DNA of 64,000 nucleotides. Source: Lewinella sp. JB7 (GTDB lineage Bacteria; Bacteroidota; Bacteroidia; Chitinophagales; Saprospiraceae). The notes below the pieces were generated by a model that worked only from the letters and a program-made list of their open reading frames with translations, was not told the DNA's origin and searched no databases. The stretch spans positions 62,001-126,000 of the forward strand of contig NZ_JANCTD010000010.1 in the NCBI RefSeq assembly GCF_024297185.1, given 5' to 3'. The translations under genes were made by a program, and so were the position numbers. Within the stretch, counting starts at the first letter, position 1; every line of letters begins with the position of its first letter. Below, in pieces: positions 35,940 through 45,400 of this stretch.

Positions 35940-38822
35940 ATGCTGAAGCGTTTAAGCTGTCTACTGTTTTTTGTGCTCCCGTTAACCGTCCCGGGAATTC
36001 TTTCTGCCCAGGTACCCACTGCCGCCGCGGAGAGATCGGCGGGCTACACCCAGCGGCGGGCACTACTCGAGAACTCCCCGGTAGCGGGGCTCGCCTTTAC
36101 GAACATCGGTCCGAGCATTATGAGCGGTCGGGTTACGGATATTGCCGTCGACCCCACCGATCCCACCCACTTTTACGTCGCCTACGCCAGCGGTGGCTTG
36201 TGGGAAACCCACGACAACGGGACCAGCTTTACGCCGCTATTCGACAACGAAGCCGTCATGACCATCGGTGACATCGATGTGCACTGGCCTACCGGCACGC
36301 TCTACGTGGGTACGGGAGAGGTAAACAGCAGTCGGAGTTCCTACGCCGGAAACGGAGTGTACCGCAGCAATGACGGGGGTAACAGTTGGAGCCACATGGG
36401 TCTGGACGAGACACACCACATCGGCCGGCTCATCGTCGATGCCGAAGATCCCAACACCGTATGGGTGGCGGCACTCGGTCATCTGTACGGACCGAATCCG
36501 GAACGGGGTGTTTTCCGCACCAACGACGGGGGCAAGTCGTGGGCAAAGACCCTGTTCGTAAACGACAGTACGGGCGCCGTCGATCTGGTGCGCGACCCCC
36601 GCAAACCGGATGAGCTATACGCCGCTACCTGGCAGCGGGAACGCAAGGCCTGGGACTTCACGGAGAGTGGTCCGGGTTCCGGAATTTACCACAGCCAGGA
36701 CCGGGGAGCGACGTGGAAGTTACTGTCCACCGAAAACGCGGGCTTTCCCACCGGCCGGGGCGCCGGGCGTATCGGACTCGCCGTGAGCTACGATGCCCGG
36801 GGGGACCGCCACCTCTATGCCAGTATCGATAACTACTTTCACCGGGAAGCGGAGCCGGAAGACGAAGATGCCCTGACCAAGAATCGCTTGCGGACAATGC
36901 CGAAGGAGGATTTACTGCGTCTGGAAACGTACTTGCTCGAAGACTTTCTCCGCACCAACGACTTCCCCCGGGAACTGACGGCCGCTACCGTCCGGAAACA
37001 ACTGAAGTCCGGCAGCATCAGTCCGCTGCAACTCGTGGAATATCTGGAGGACGCCAACAGCCAGCTTTTCGATGTCCCGGTCAAGGGCTTCGAACTTTAC
37101 CACAGTACCAACGGCAGGAAGTGGACGCGCACCCACGACGACTACATCGACGACGTTTACTACAGCTACGGCTACTATTTCGGGCAGATCGCCGTGCATC
37201 CCGACGATCCCCAGACAATCTACGCCATGGGCGTACCGATCATTAAATCGACCGACGGCGGCAAATCCTGGCAAGGAGCCAATGGCGACAACGTTCACGC
37301 CGACCACCACTTTATGTGGATCAATCCCGACCGCCCCGCTCACCTGATCAACGGCAACGACGGAGGCGTCAACATCAGCTACGACGGTGGTCAGCACTGG
37401 ATCAAGTGCAACGTGCCACCCGTCGGCCAGTTCTACAACATCGCCGTGGACGATCATCCGGATGGCTACCGGGTTTACGGCGGGCTCCAGGACAACGGAA
37501 CCTGGCGCGGGCCCCACGATTACGAGGCCAGCACCGAGTGGCAGCAGCGCGGCGAGTACCCTTACAAGATGCTGTTCGGGGGCGACGGAATGCAGGTACA
37601 GGTGGACCCGCGTGACCACGAGACGGTCTACGTCGGCTTTCAGTTCGGCAACTACTACCGCCTTAATCCGCAAGAAAACAAACGGACCTACCTCACCCCG
37701 AAGCACGAACTCGGCCAACGCCCCTTCCGCTGGAACTGGCAGGCGCCTATTCTGATCAGTCCCCACCAGCCGGACATCTTCTATATGGGGTCCAATCACC
37801 TGCACCGGAGCTTTAACCGGGGCGATGACTTCACCACCGTCAGTCCCGACCTTACCGGCGGTGGTCGTCGGGGAGACGTCACCTACGGGACCCTCACCAC
37901 CATTGACGAAAGTCCCCTTCGCTTCGGATTGCTGTATACGGGGAGTGATGACGGACGGGTCCACCGGAGCGCCGACGGAGGCACCACCTGGGAACGGCTG
38001 ACGGGCTTTCCGGAAGATCTGTGGGTTGCCCGCATTCAGGCCTCCCACCACCGGGAGGAGGTGGTCTACCTCGCGCTCAACGGCTACCGGGACGACGATT
38101 TTTCCAGCCACGTCTACCGGAGTACCGACCGGGGAACCACCTGGCAACGTATCGGTACCGACCTCCCCGTTGAGCCGGTGAACGTAATCAAGGAAGACCC
38201 CGCTAATGCCGCCCTTCTCTACGTCGGGACGGATCACGGGCTCTACGTAAGCCAGGATACCGGTCGCACTTTCGCGGCCGTACGCGACATTCCTTCCGTT
38301 GCCGTCCACGACGTCGTCGTTCAGCAATCACAGCGTGACCTCATCGTCGGCACCCACGGTCGTAGCCTCTACCGGGCGGACGTCGGTTTACTGCAAGCCA
38401 TAGCCGGCGAGCCTGATTCCACTCTGGTTATTTCCTCCATTCCTACCCAGCGGTACTCCCAACGCTACGGTTCGCACAGCTGGTTCACGGACGATACCAC
38501 GCCTACGCTGAATGTACAGATATACGCCAGGGGCGGGGACGCAGGAGCCACTATTTCGGTGAAGACCAATGATGGTTTATTGCTGACTACCAAACCCGTA
38601 TCACTAAGTTCCGGCATCAATAGTATAACCTACGACCTGTCTTTTGATGCGAATAAATTCGCGGCCCTGGAAGAGCAACTCAATAAAGACCGCAAGCCCC
38701 AAACCAAACCGGTCCGTATCGAGGCGGCCGACAACGGAGCTTATTACCTGCGCCCGGGTACGTACCGGCTCATCGTCCGCGCAAACGGAGTAGAAGCCGA
38801 AACCGATCTGGTGGTCAAGTAG
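35940..38822 (+). CDS. Secreted BNR/sortilin-like beta-propeller protein
   Basis: 960 aa with signal peptide (LSCLLFFVLPLTVPGILSAQ). Multiple BNR/Asp-box repeats of S/T-x-D-x-G-x-T/S-W form (SNDGGNSWS, TNDGGKSWA, SQDRGATWK, STDGGKSWQ, SADGGTTWE, STDRGTTWQ), as in VPS10/sortilin and photosystem HCF136-like propellers annotated as glycosyl hydrolases. No catalytic residues can be assigned. The C-terminal about 100 residues look like an Ig-like beta domain (RPGTYRLIVRANGVEAETDL). The ATG at 35940 is chosen; an upstream in-frame start lies in the terminator. Ends 2 bp from the convergent ADH gene. Confidence 0.9.
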   Translation: MLKRLSCLLFFVLPLTVPGILSAQVPTAAAERSAGYTQRRALLENSPVAGLAFTNIGPSIMSGRVTDIAVDPTDPTHFYVAYASGGLWETHDNGTSFTPLFDNEAVMTIGDIDVHWPTGTLYVGTGEVNSSRSSYAGNGVYRSNDGGNSWSHMGLDETHHIGRLIVDAEDPNTVWVAALGHLYGPNPERGVFRTNDGGKSWAKTLFVNDSTGAVDLVRDPRKPDELYAATWQRERKAWDFTESGPGSGIYHSQDRGATWKLLSTENAGFPTGRGAGRIGLAVSYDARGDRHLYASIDNYFHREAEPEDEDALTKNRLRTMPKEDLLRLETYLLEDFLRTNDFPRELTAATVRKQLKSGSISPLQLVEYLEDANSQLFDVPVKGFELYHSTNGRKWTRTHDDYIDDVYYSYGYYFGQIAVHPDDPQTIYAMGVPIIKSTDGGKSWQGANGDNVHADHHFMWINPDRPAHLINGNDGGVNISYDGGQHWIKCNVPPVGQFYNIAVDDHPDGYRVYGGLQDNGTWRGPHDYEASTEWQQRGEYPYKMLFGGDGMQVQVDPRDHETVYVGFQFGNYYRLNPQENKRTYLTPKHELGQRPFRWNWQAPILISPHQPDIFYMGSNHLHRSFNRGDDFTTVSPDLTGGGRRGDVTYGTLTTIDESPLRFGLLYTGSDDGRVHRSADGGTTWERLTGFPEDLWVARIQASHHREEVVYLALNGYRDDDFSSHVYRSTDRGTTWQRIGTDLPVEPVNVIKEDPANAALLYVGTDHGLYVSQDTGRTFAAVRDIPSVAVHDVVVQQSQRDLIVGTHGRSLYRADVGLLQAIAGEPDSTLVISSIPTQRYSQRYGSHSWFTDDTTPTLNVQIYARGGDAGATISVKTNDGLLLTTKPVSLSSGINSITYDLSFDANKFAALEEQLNKDRKPQTKPVRIEAADNGAYYLRPGTYRLIVRANGVEAETDLVVK

Positions 38823-38824
38823 GC

Positions 38825-39994
38825 TTAGGGCTTCAGGACCACCTTGATGCAGCCGTCCTTTTTGTCCCGGAAGGCCTTGTACATTTCCGGCGCTTTTTCG
38901 AGCGGTTCGGTGTGGGTGATCAGGAAGCTGGGATCGATCTCCCCGGCCATGATCTTATCGAGCAGGGGTTGTAAGTAGCGTTGCACGTGGGTCTGTCCCA
39001 TTTTGAAGGTCAGCCCCTTGTTCATCGCCGCTCCGAAGGGTATGGTGACGGCCTGGGCGTATACGCCCGGCACCGATAGTGTCCCGCCCTTCCGGCAAGC
39101 CATGATCGCCTGCTGGAGCACGTAGGGATGGTCGGATTGCAGGTGCAGCGTTTGCTTCAGATCATCGGCGGCTGCCGTCACCTGGTTGGCGGCGTGCGAC
39201 TCGGCACCTACCGCATCGATGCAGCGGTCGGGTCCGCGCCCACCGGTCATTTCCTTAAGCTTTTCGAGTACGTCCGTTTCGGAGAAGTCGATCGTTTCGG
39301 CCTTGCCGTGATTCCGGGCCATAGCTAATCGCTCGGCCACTTGGTCGATGGCAATGACGCGACCGGCGCCCATCATCCAGGCACTCTGTATAGCGAATTG
39401 TCCTACGGGACCACATCCCCAGATGGCTACGGTATCTCCTTCCTCGATCTGGGCGTTTTCGGCCGCCATATATCCGGTCGGGAAGATGTCGCTGAGAAAG
39501 AGCACCTTCTCATCGGGCAGATCGCTTTCGATCTTGATGGTTCCGAGATCGGCGTGGGGAACGCGCAGAAACTCCGCCTGCCCCCCCGGTATGCCACCGA
39601 GCAGGTGGGAGTATCCGTATACCGCGGCCGGGGAGTGCCCCATGGCTTTTTCGGCATTCTCGGGCTTCGGATTCGTATTGTCACAGAGGGAGTACAGCGT
39701 CTGTTCGCAGAACCAGCAGCTACCGCAGGATATGGTGAAGCTGACGACGACCCGGTCCCCCTTTTTAATATTCTTCACCGCCGATCCGACTTCTTCGACG
39801 ATCCCCATGGGTTCGTGACCGATTATATCTCCGGCTTTCATCATCGGCACGAAGCCGTCGAAGAGGTGAAGATCGGAACCGCAGATCGCGGTCGACGTGA
39901 TGCGAATGATCGCGTCGGTTGGCTGCTCGATGCGCGGATCGGGATGATTATCGACGCGTACGTCGCCCTGTCCGTGATAGGTTAATGCTCTCAT
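38825..39994 (-). CDS. Zinc-dependent alcohol dehydrogenase (formaldehyde-dehydrogenase-like MDR)
   Basis: 389 aa medium-chain dehydrogenase. Catalytic zinc ligands C38 (AICGSDLH) and the GHEPMG His-Glu; structural zinc Cys cluster [15 protein letters not shown] near 90-104; Rossmann motif [14 protein letters not shown] near 190. The insertion containing [20 protein letters not shown] is typical of glutathione-independent formaldehyde dehydrogenase-like enzymes. Substrate uncertain. A near-perfect inverted repeat touches the start codon (39995-40026), suggesting regulated expression. Confidence 0.92.
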   Translation of the reverse strand: MRALTYHGQGDVRVDNHPDPRIEQPTDAIIRITSTAICGSDLHLFDGFVPMMKAGDIIGHEPMGIVEEVGSAVKNIKKGDRVVVSFTISCGSCWFCEQTLYSLCDNTNPKPENAEKAMGHSPAAVYGYSHLLGGIPGGQAEFLRVPHADLGTIKIESDLPDEKVLFLSDIFPTGYMAAENAQIEEGDTVAIWGCGPVGQFAIQSAWMMGAGRVIAIDQVAERLAMARNHGKAETIDFSETDVLEKLKEMTGGRGPDRCIDAVGAESHAANQVTAAADDLKQTLHLQSDHPYVLQQAIMACRKGGTLSVPGVYAQAVTIPFGAAMNKGLTFKMGQTHVQRYLQPLLDKIMAGEIDPSFLITHTEPLEKAPEMYKAFRDKKDGCIKVVLKP

Positions 39995-40026
39995 GGGTGC
40001 GTTTTCTATCTATAGGAAAAGCACCC
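39995..40026 (-). promoter_or_regulatory. Inverted repeat abutting the ADH start codon
   Basis: GGGTGC-G-TTTTC at the left side pairs with GAAAA-GCACCC at the right, around a 9-nt centre. The repeat ends at the base before the ATG (39994), so in mRNA it would sequester the ribosome-binding region; as DNA it could be an operator. Confidence 0.5.
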
Positions 40027-40033
40027 GGCGAAG

Positions 40034-40064
40034 TTCGTCCGTGTGCAGTGTTAGCACGGACGAA
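40034..40064. other. Perfect 10-bp hairpin between tamL and the ADH gene
   Basis: TTCGTCCGTG and CACGGACGAA flank an 11-nt loop, 8 bp after the tamL stop. It is not followed by a T tract on either strand. It may act as a 3'-end processing or weak termination structure for the tamB-tamL transcript. Confidence 0.5.
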
Positions 40065-40071
40065 GTTATAC

Positions 40072-42462
40072 TTAGAAGGGATAACCAAACGCTACCACCA
40101 AACGGAGGCTCTTATCCACCGGATCACCCACGAATTTTTGCGGGATCTGGAACTGGCTGACGGTCTCTTCGTAGGGGATTTGGAAGGGCTTGGCCAGGTC
40201 GATCCGGAAGATGAGGAAGGTCAGATCGAAGCGGAAGCCGATGCCGTAATTCATGGCCAGCTCATTGATGAAATCCTGCTGCCTAAAATCGGTATCGAGG
40301 GGTTCGAATTCCGTCTTGTACGTCCAGACGTTACCGGCATCCACGAAGGCCGCCAGCTCGATTAACGGAGTTACTTCCTGGCGCAGTTCGATACTCGTTT
40401 CCAGCAGTAGGTTGCCGTAGCCGGCGGTGGTAAGTAGGTTGTTATTGCTGGGGGCGGTCCGGCCGGGTCCTAATTGTCGCGGTGCGAACCCACGGAGGCT
40501 GTTCGGTCCGCCGATCGTGTACAGATCGAAGTATGGAACGATTGCCCGGTCGCTAATGGGATAGGCCACGCCCCCGTGCAGGCGGGTTGCCAACTGCAGT
40601 GATCGCGTCAGACCGAGATAGTAACGAAGGTCGGTCTCCAGTTGGGGGTAGATGCTCGATACCCGCCCAATGTCCTCGGTGCCGCTGCCGACGGGGAAGA
40701 CATTGTTAAAATTCATCGATAAGTACTGTTGCCAGAATAGATTGTTGCGGTCCTCTCCGTCCAGTCGGGTATCGTACGTGAACGTATAGTTGGGGGAGTA
40801 CACGATCATGCGATCGAAGCGACTGGCCGCGGCCGTATTGGAGTCCGTCGTCCCGTCCGCAAGGCCGAGGTTCCGGGCAATGTCGAGGACTTCGTCGTTG
40901 CTGACTATGGGATCCTGGAGCCGCACGGAGAGCGGGTTAAGCAAGTGGCTCTTCTTGACGCGGCGGCGCCAGGTGTAGCCGTACTGGGCACGCAGCTGCA
41001 ACAGACTTACCGATTCGCTCGCGTCCGGATCCTGTTCCAGCTCGGCGGCCAGATCGGTGAGGTTGAGTGAGGCTATTTCGGGGGCGAATTTGTTTAGTGT
41101 CAGGGACAGACTCTCCATTTTTCCCCCAAGCGTGATGACGGTGCCGCTACTCATTACACGCGGCAATAATTTACGGCGTTTGGGAAGCCACAAGCGCGGA
41201 ACGTTCAGGGTTGCGCTGAGTCCGTAAATTCCGGAGGTCGGTACCCGGATCTGGTCGCGGTTGCCGAGGAAAACGGCGTAACTGAAATCACCCTCCAGGC
41301 GTAGCTCCTCCGCGCCCCGTGCGAGGTTTCGGTTCGTATACGCCAGCCGGACGTTGGGTCCTACGTACCGGGCGCTGTTGTAAGTAATACCCAGTTCTCC
41401 CTCGAAGCGGTGTCTGGGCAGAGGGTCCATGTAGGCGTTAAGGATCAGGCTGGAATCGGAGCCGGGGGCGTCCTCGTAGTCCATGCTGATGTAGCGGAAG
41501 GTCCCGTAACTGGCCAGCCGTTGGAGGGTCTTCCGGTGCTGGTCCGGATTATACAGGTCCCCGGCCTGCATATAGAAGGCCTCATCGATGATCTTGGGCC
41601 GTAGCGGGCAGTCTTCACACCGGATATTAAGGCCGTTGATCTCCGTCTGGGTTATTTGACGCCGGTCGACCGTATCGGCCAGGTCGAAGTTTGGATAAAT
41701 ATTGACCTGAGAGATTCGCTGCGGACGCAGGTCCTGGGGGGGAACGTCCGTCTTGAGCTTTGCGAGTAGATCGACCTGGTAATCTCCGGTCACGGTGTCA
41801 GCAAGAAACAAAAAGTCGTTTCCGTTCGCGTAAAAGTATCCGGCTCGCTTGAGCGTTTCTTGCCAACGGTTGCGCTCCGCCTTGATGGCATCGAGGTCGT
41901 AACGCATGCCGCGCTGCAGTACGCTGTTCGACCGCACGCTGTCGATGATCCGGGCAACGCTCGTGTCGCGCCAGAAGTACTGCACGGAATCGATCGTGTA
42001 CGGGGTACCTACCGTCACCGTATAGTCCGCGGCCACCTCCCGCGCCTCCAGGCTCGTGTCGAGCGTGTAGGAGGCTTCATTCTGGAAATAACCGTTGTTG
42101 GAAGAGCGATTCTCGAGTAGTTCGCTGACGGCCTCTACCACCGTCTCGTCGAAGAATATAGGTTCCTCGCCCTTGATCTGGTCGGGATCGTCCGCGTACT
42201 TTTCCGGATTCCGGGCCTTCTTTTGCTCGAATTTGTAGTAGCGCCAGATGTTGCGGTAGCCGATCAGCGGAATTTTGCTGTTGGTCTTCTGATTAAGGGT
42301 AGTGGTGAGTTCGATTTCCAGTTGTTCGGTATCCACGCTGTCCGCCGATTCTACGGTCAGCGATGCACCCCGGTAGAGCAGTTCTCCCTCGGGCAGGAAC
42401 TGCGTCACCTTACATCCGGTCACGGTCAGGACGAGCAGGGCTATGGTCAGTCGCATGCTCAT
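40072..42462 (-). CDS. tamL: TamL: lipoprotein variant of TamA (Omp85 family)
   Basis: 796 aa. Lipobox LTVTGC with Cys17, as in the Bacteroidota-specific lipidated TamA (TamL). POTRA-type repeats about 20-400, then a C-terminal 16-strand barrel with the Omp85 signature region (GGPNSLRGFAPRQLGPG near 650, final barrel strand ending VVAFGYPF). Partners TamB to insert or transport material to the outer membrane. The ATG at 42462 is supported by the 4-bp ATGA overlap with tamB. Translationally coupled, so stoichiometric expression is likely. Confidence 0.94.
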   Translation of the reverse strand: MSMRLTIALLVLTVTGCKVTQFLPEGELLYRGASLTVESADSVDTEQLEIELTTTLNQKTNSKIPLIGYRNIWRYYKFEQKKARNPEKYADDPDQIKGEEPIFFDETVVEAVSELLENRSSNNGYFQNEASYTLDTSLEAREVAADYTVTVGTPYTIDSVQYFWRDTSVARIIDSVRSNSVLQRGMRYDLDAIKAERNRWQETLKRAGYFYANGNDFLFLADTVTGDYQVDLLAKLKTDVPPQDLRPQRISQVNIYPNFDLADTVDRRQITQTEINGLNIRCEDCPLRPKIIDEAFYMQAGDLYNPDQHRKTLQRLASYGTFRYISMDYEDAPGSDSSLILNAYMDPLPRHRFEGELGITYNSARYVGPNVRLAYTNRNLARGAEELRLEGDFSYAVFLGNRDQIRVPTSGIYGLSATLNVPRLWLPKRRKLLPRVMSSGTVITLGGKMESLSLTLNKFAPEIASLNLTDLAAELEQDPDASESVSLLQLRAQYGYTWRRRVKKSHLLNPLSVRLQDPIVSNDEVLDIARNLGLADGTTDSNTAAASRFDRMIVYSPNYTFTYDTRLDGEDRNNLFWQQYLSMNFNNVFPVGSGTEDIGRVSSIYPQLETDLRYYLGLTRSLQLATRLHGGVAYPISDRAIVPYFDLYTIGGPNSLRGFAPRQLGPGRTAPSNNNLLTTAGYGNLLLETSIELRQEVTPLIELAAFVDAGNVWTYKTEFEPLDTDFRQQDFINELAMNYGIGFRFDLTFLIFRIDLAKPFQIPYEETVSQFQIPQKFVGDPVDKSLRLVVAFGYPF

Positions 42463-45400
42463 TTTTGGGTTTTGTTTGGTGTCCAGAAGAAGCGGTCGAA
42501 ATCCTTGCTGAAGGTCAGGCGGCCCCCGTAGCGCAGAACGTTACCACCCACCAGGATGTCCCGGTCACGATCGTTGAAGAACTTGAGGCGGAAGGTACCG
42601 TCGTCGTTGATCAGGTATTCGGCGGTGATGTTGTCGAGATAGGTCTGCTGGGTTCCGGCGGCTTCGTCCGCTTCGTTCCCCGTCACGCCATCTACACTGA
42701 TGACCACCCGGTCGTCGAACAGGGTTTTGCGCAAACTGACCCGGAGGTTCGTATTCGTTTGACCGTCCGCATCTTGGTAACTGTCCAGACCGAAGTCAAG
42801 CTCGACGAAGCCGACGTACTTGTTAGCCAGATTGTTCAGGTAACCGCCCAGGGCATTGTTCAGGGTCGTGTTGGCCAGGCTCGTTCCGTCTCCCCCACCC
42901 TGGTCGATGAGCGGAATGTTGAAGCCGTCGAAGGCCAGCAACTGGAAGGTCGTTGTCGTGAGGCGGCTGTCGTCCTGTCGCAGGGTCGATAGTGCGTTGG
43001 TGATCGAGCTGATGCCGAGGTTGCCGTAAACGTCTTCCGGATAGACGACGTCGGTCGTCAGGTTACTGTTCAGCAATTCCCCCTTCAGGCCGATCAGAGC
43101 GTAAAAGGTCTGTTTGCGCCGCAGGGTACCGGCATCGGAGACCGACCCGCCGCTCATGGCCTCTACTAGGGGTAGCGGCGATGTTTTTACGGCGTAGCGT
43201 ACCGTGACGTCCAGGATCGGATTAGTAATGTCTCCGTTGAAGGTGACCGTACTGCCCTTTGCGATGTCGAGTTCCTTGTTGATGACCTGGTAAATGAAAT
43301 CGTAGCGGCCCTGGACCACTTCCACCCGCCCGGTGGCCTCCTGACTGCCGTCGGGATTGATCTTAAGGGTCAGGTTCCCTTCGGCCCGCCCGGTAAAGGT
43401 CTGGCCCGTCGCCGGATCCACCACCACGGTCACCAACAGATTCGGTTTGATGTCCAGGTTGATCGTCATATCCACGCCCGTACGTGCGGCCACCAGGGAA
43501 TCGGTATCTATGCTCGTATCGCGGCGGATAATGTCGGCCCACTGGTACTGCTCCTCGAATTCAACGATACCTTCATTGTCGACCAGTCCCTCCGAGGGTA
43601 CCGAATAAATGTAGGTGATGTCCGATCCGTCGTTGGTCGTCGCATCCACGTTCAGCACGGGAAGCGTGGCGGTGCCGCCGATTTCCACCCGGGCGTCGAC
43701 CGACATGGTGCCGTAGTAGTCAGGATTGTCGTCGTCGGTGGAGTTGATTGCGGTAAAATCCTCGGCCACGAGCAGCATGTCCAGCCGGATGTCAGTGAGG
43801 CTGTTCAGCAAGATGTTACCCGTCAGTACGGCATCGTTGCCGCGGCTGTCGTAAACGGACAAACCATTGGTAAAGGTGATACGCTGATTAGAGAAGGTGA
43901 TCGGATTTTCTCCCATCCGGAAGCGCTCCCCAAGCAGGCTAATCACCAGGCTTGCGTCCTGAAAGGCCACGCTGCCGTCCAGTACGGGGGCGTCAATCGT
44001 TCCCGTCACTCCGATTTCACCCGCCAGGTAGCCCTCCGTCTCCGTCAGGTATCCTAAACTGAAGGGTTCCGCACTGGAAAGTTGCAGTCTTTCGAGGTCT
44101 ACGAGAAGGTCCATGGGACCGTTCAGTGCATAGTTTCCGGTTACTTCCACGGCATTTCCTTCGCCGGTGAGCACCACGTCGATCCGGTAATTCTGCTGGT
44201 CATCACTGGTAACGTCCGCCGCCACGTCGCCAACCACGGAACCCGACCAGGAAAAATCGTCGATGGTGAGATCGGTGCGGATACCAAGATTGGTAAGCAC
44301 GTTATCCAGATCGACCGTCCCGTTCAGAATACCGCCGGCGACTTCCTCTTCCGAGAACACCAGGCGACTGGGGGTACGCAGATCGAAATCCTCGAAAGCG
44401 ATGTGGACCGTGTTGGAGTCCGACGTCTCCGCCAGCAGGGCCTGACTTCCGTGACGCAGCGCCAGATTATTGATGATGAGGTTCGGCCCGGCCATAGCGA
44501 TTAAGTTGGTGGCCGGCACCATCCAGGATTCGAAATTCAAAATTTGCTCCTCCTCCAGACGAACCGTCAGCGAATCGCCCTCCTGATCGATGAAGGCCCC
44601 TAGGTAGTGACGCAAACTATCTTCCTCGGTATACAGCTTTAGCTCGACCAGCAGTTCCTCGTCCACCGTTTCGGCGGCTATGACCGTGCGGCCCAGTTGC
44701 ACCTGATCGTTGTAGTTAATGTCCCCCCAGTCGGCGGTAAAATTCAACGAAGCCGTATCTCCGATCGCCTTCATGTGTAGATCGCGGGCTTCTACTCCCG
44801 AAAACACGAGTTCTCCCAGGTCCAAATTGAATAGGAGTTCGGGTCGGGCGTCGCGGTACAACAACGACATGTTCATCGGGGACAACTGGGTCAGCCCGGC
44901 CACCAGTCCGCCGGTGAGCACCTGCGGGCGTTTCAGTTTAAAGGTAAAATCGAGTTTGCTGCCGTCTTCCACCGGGTCGGGCTGACGGATCGAATGATCC
45001 CAGTAGCCCGTGATAAACTGCGTCAGTTTTTCGGGGGTTTTGAGCGGATCGAAGGTGCCCACCAGGTCACCGTCCATCACGTCCGAGCGCAGATAAATTT
45101 CGTTTTCCCGATCGTGCATCGATGCCGTCAGCAGGAGAGAATCCACGTAGCTACTTCCCTCCGCTCCGCGCAGGATGAAATCGTCCAGTCGGAAGAAGGC
45201 ATCCAGGGCGTAAGGATCTATTCCCTCACTGCGGGCCACAAGGTTGCCGGATACTTCCATCCGCTGTGGCGTAATCCCCCACTGTTGCAGTTCCACGCGT
45301 TCCACGTTCACGAGAGCTTCGACGAAGGCCGTGCTGTCCTCGTGTAGCAGGTACCTACCGCTCCCGTTGACCAGCATATCCGGATGCATAAGGTCGAAAC

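Noticed and set aside
36912-38327. 471-aa minus-strand ORF
   Set aside because: Antisense to the BNR-repeat protein; no recognisable domain and no start context.
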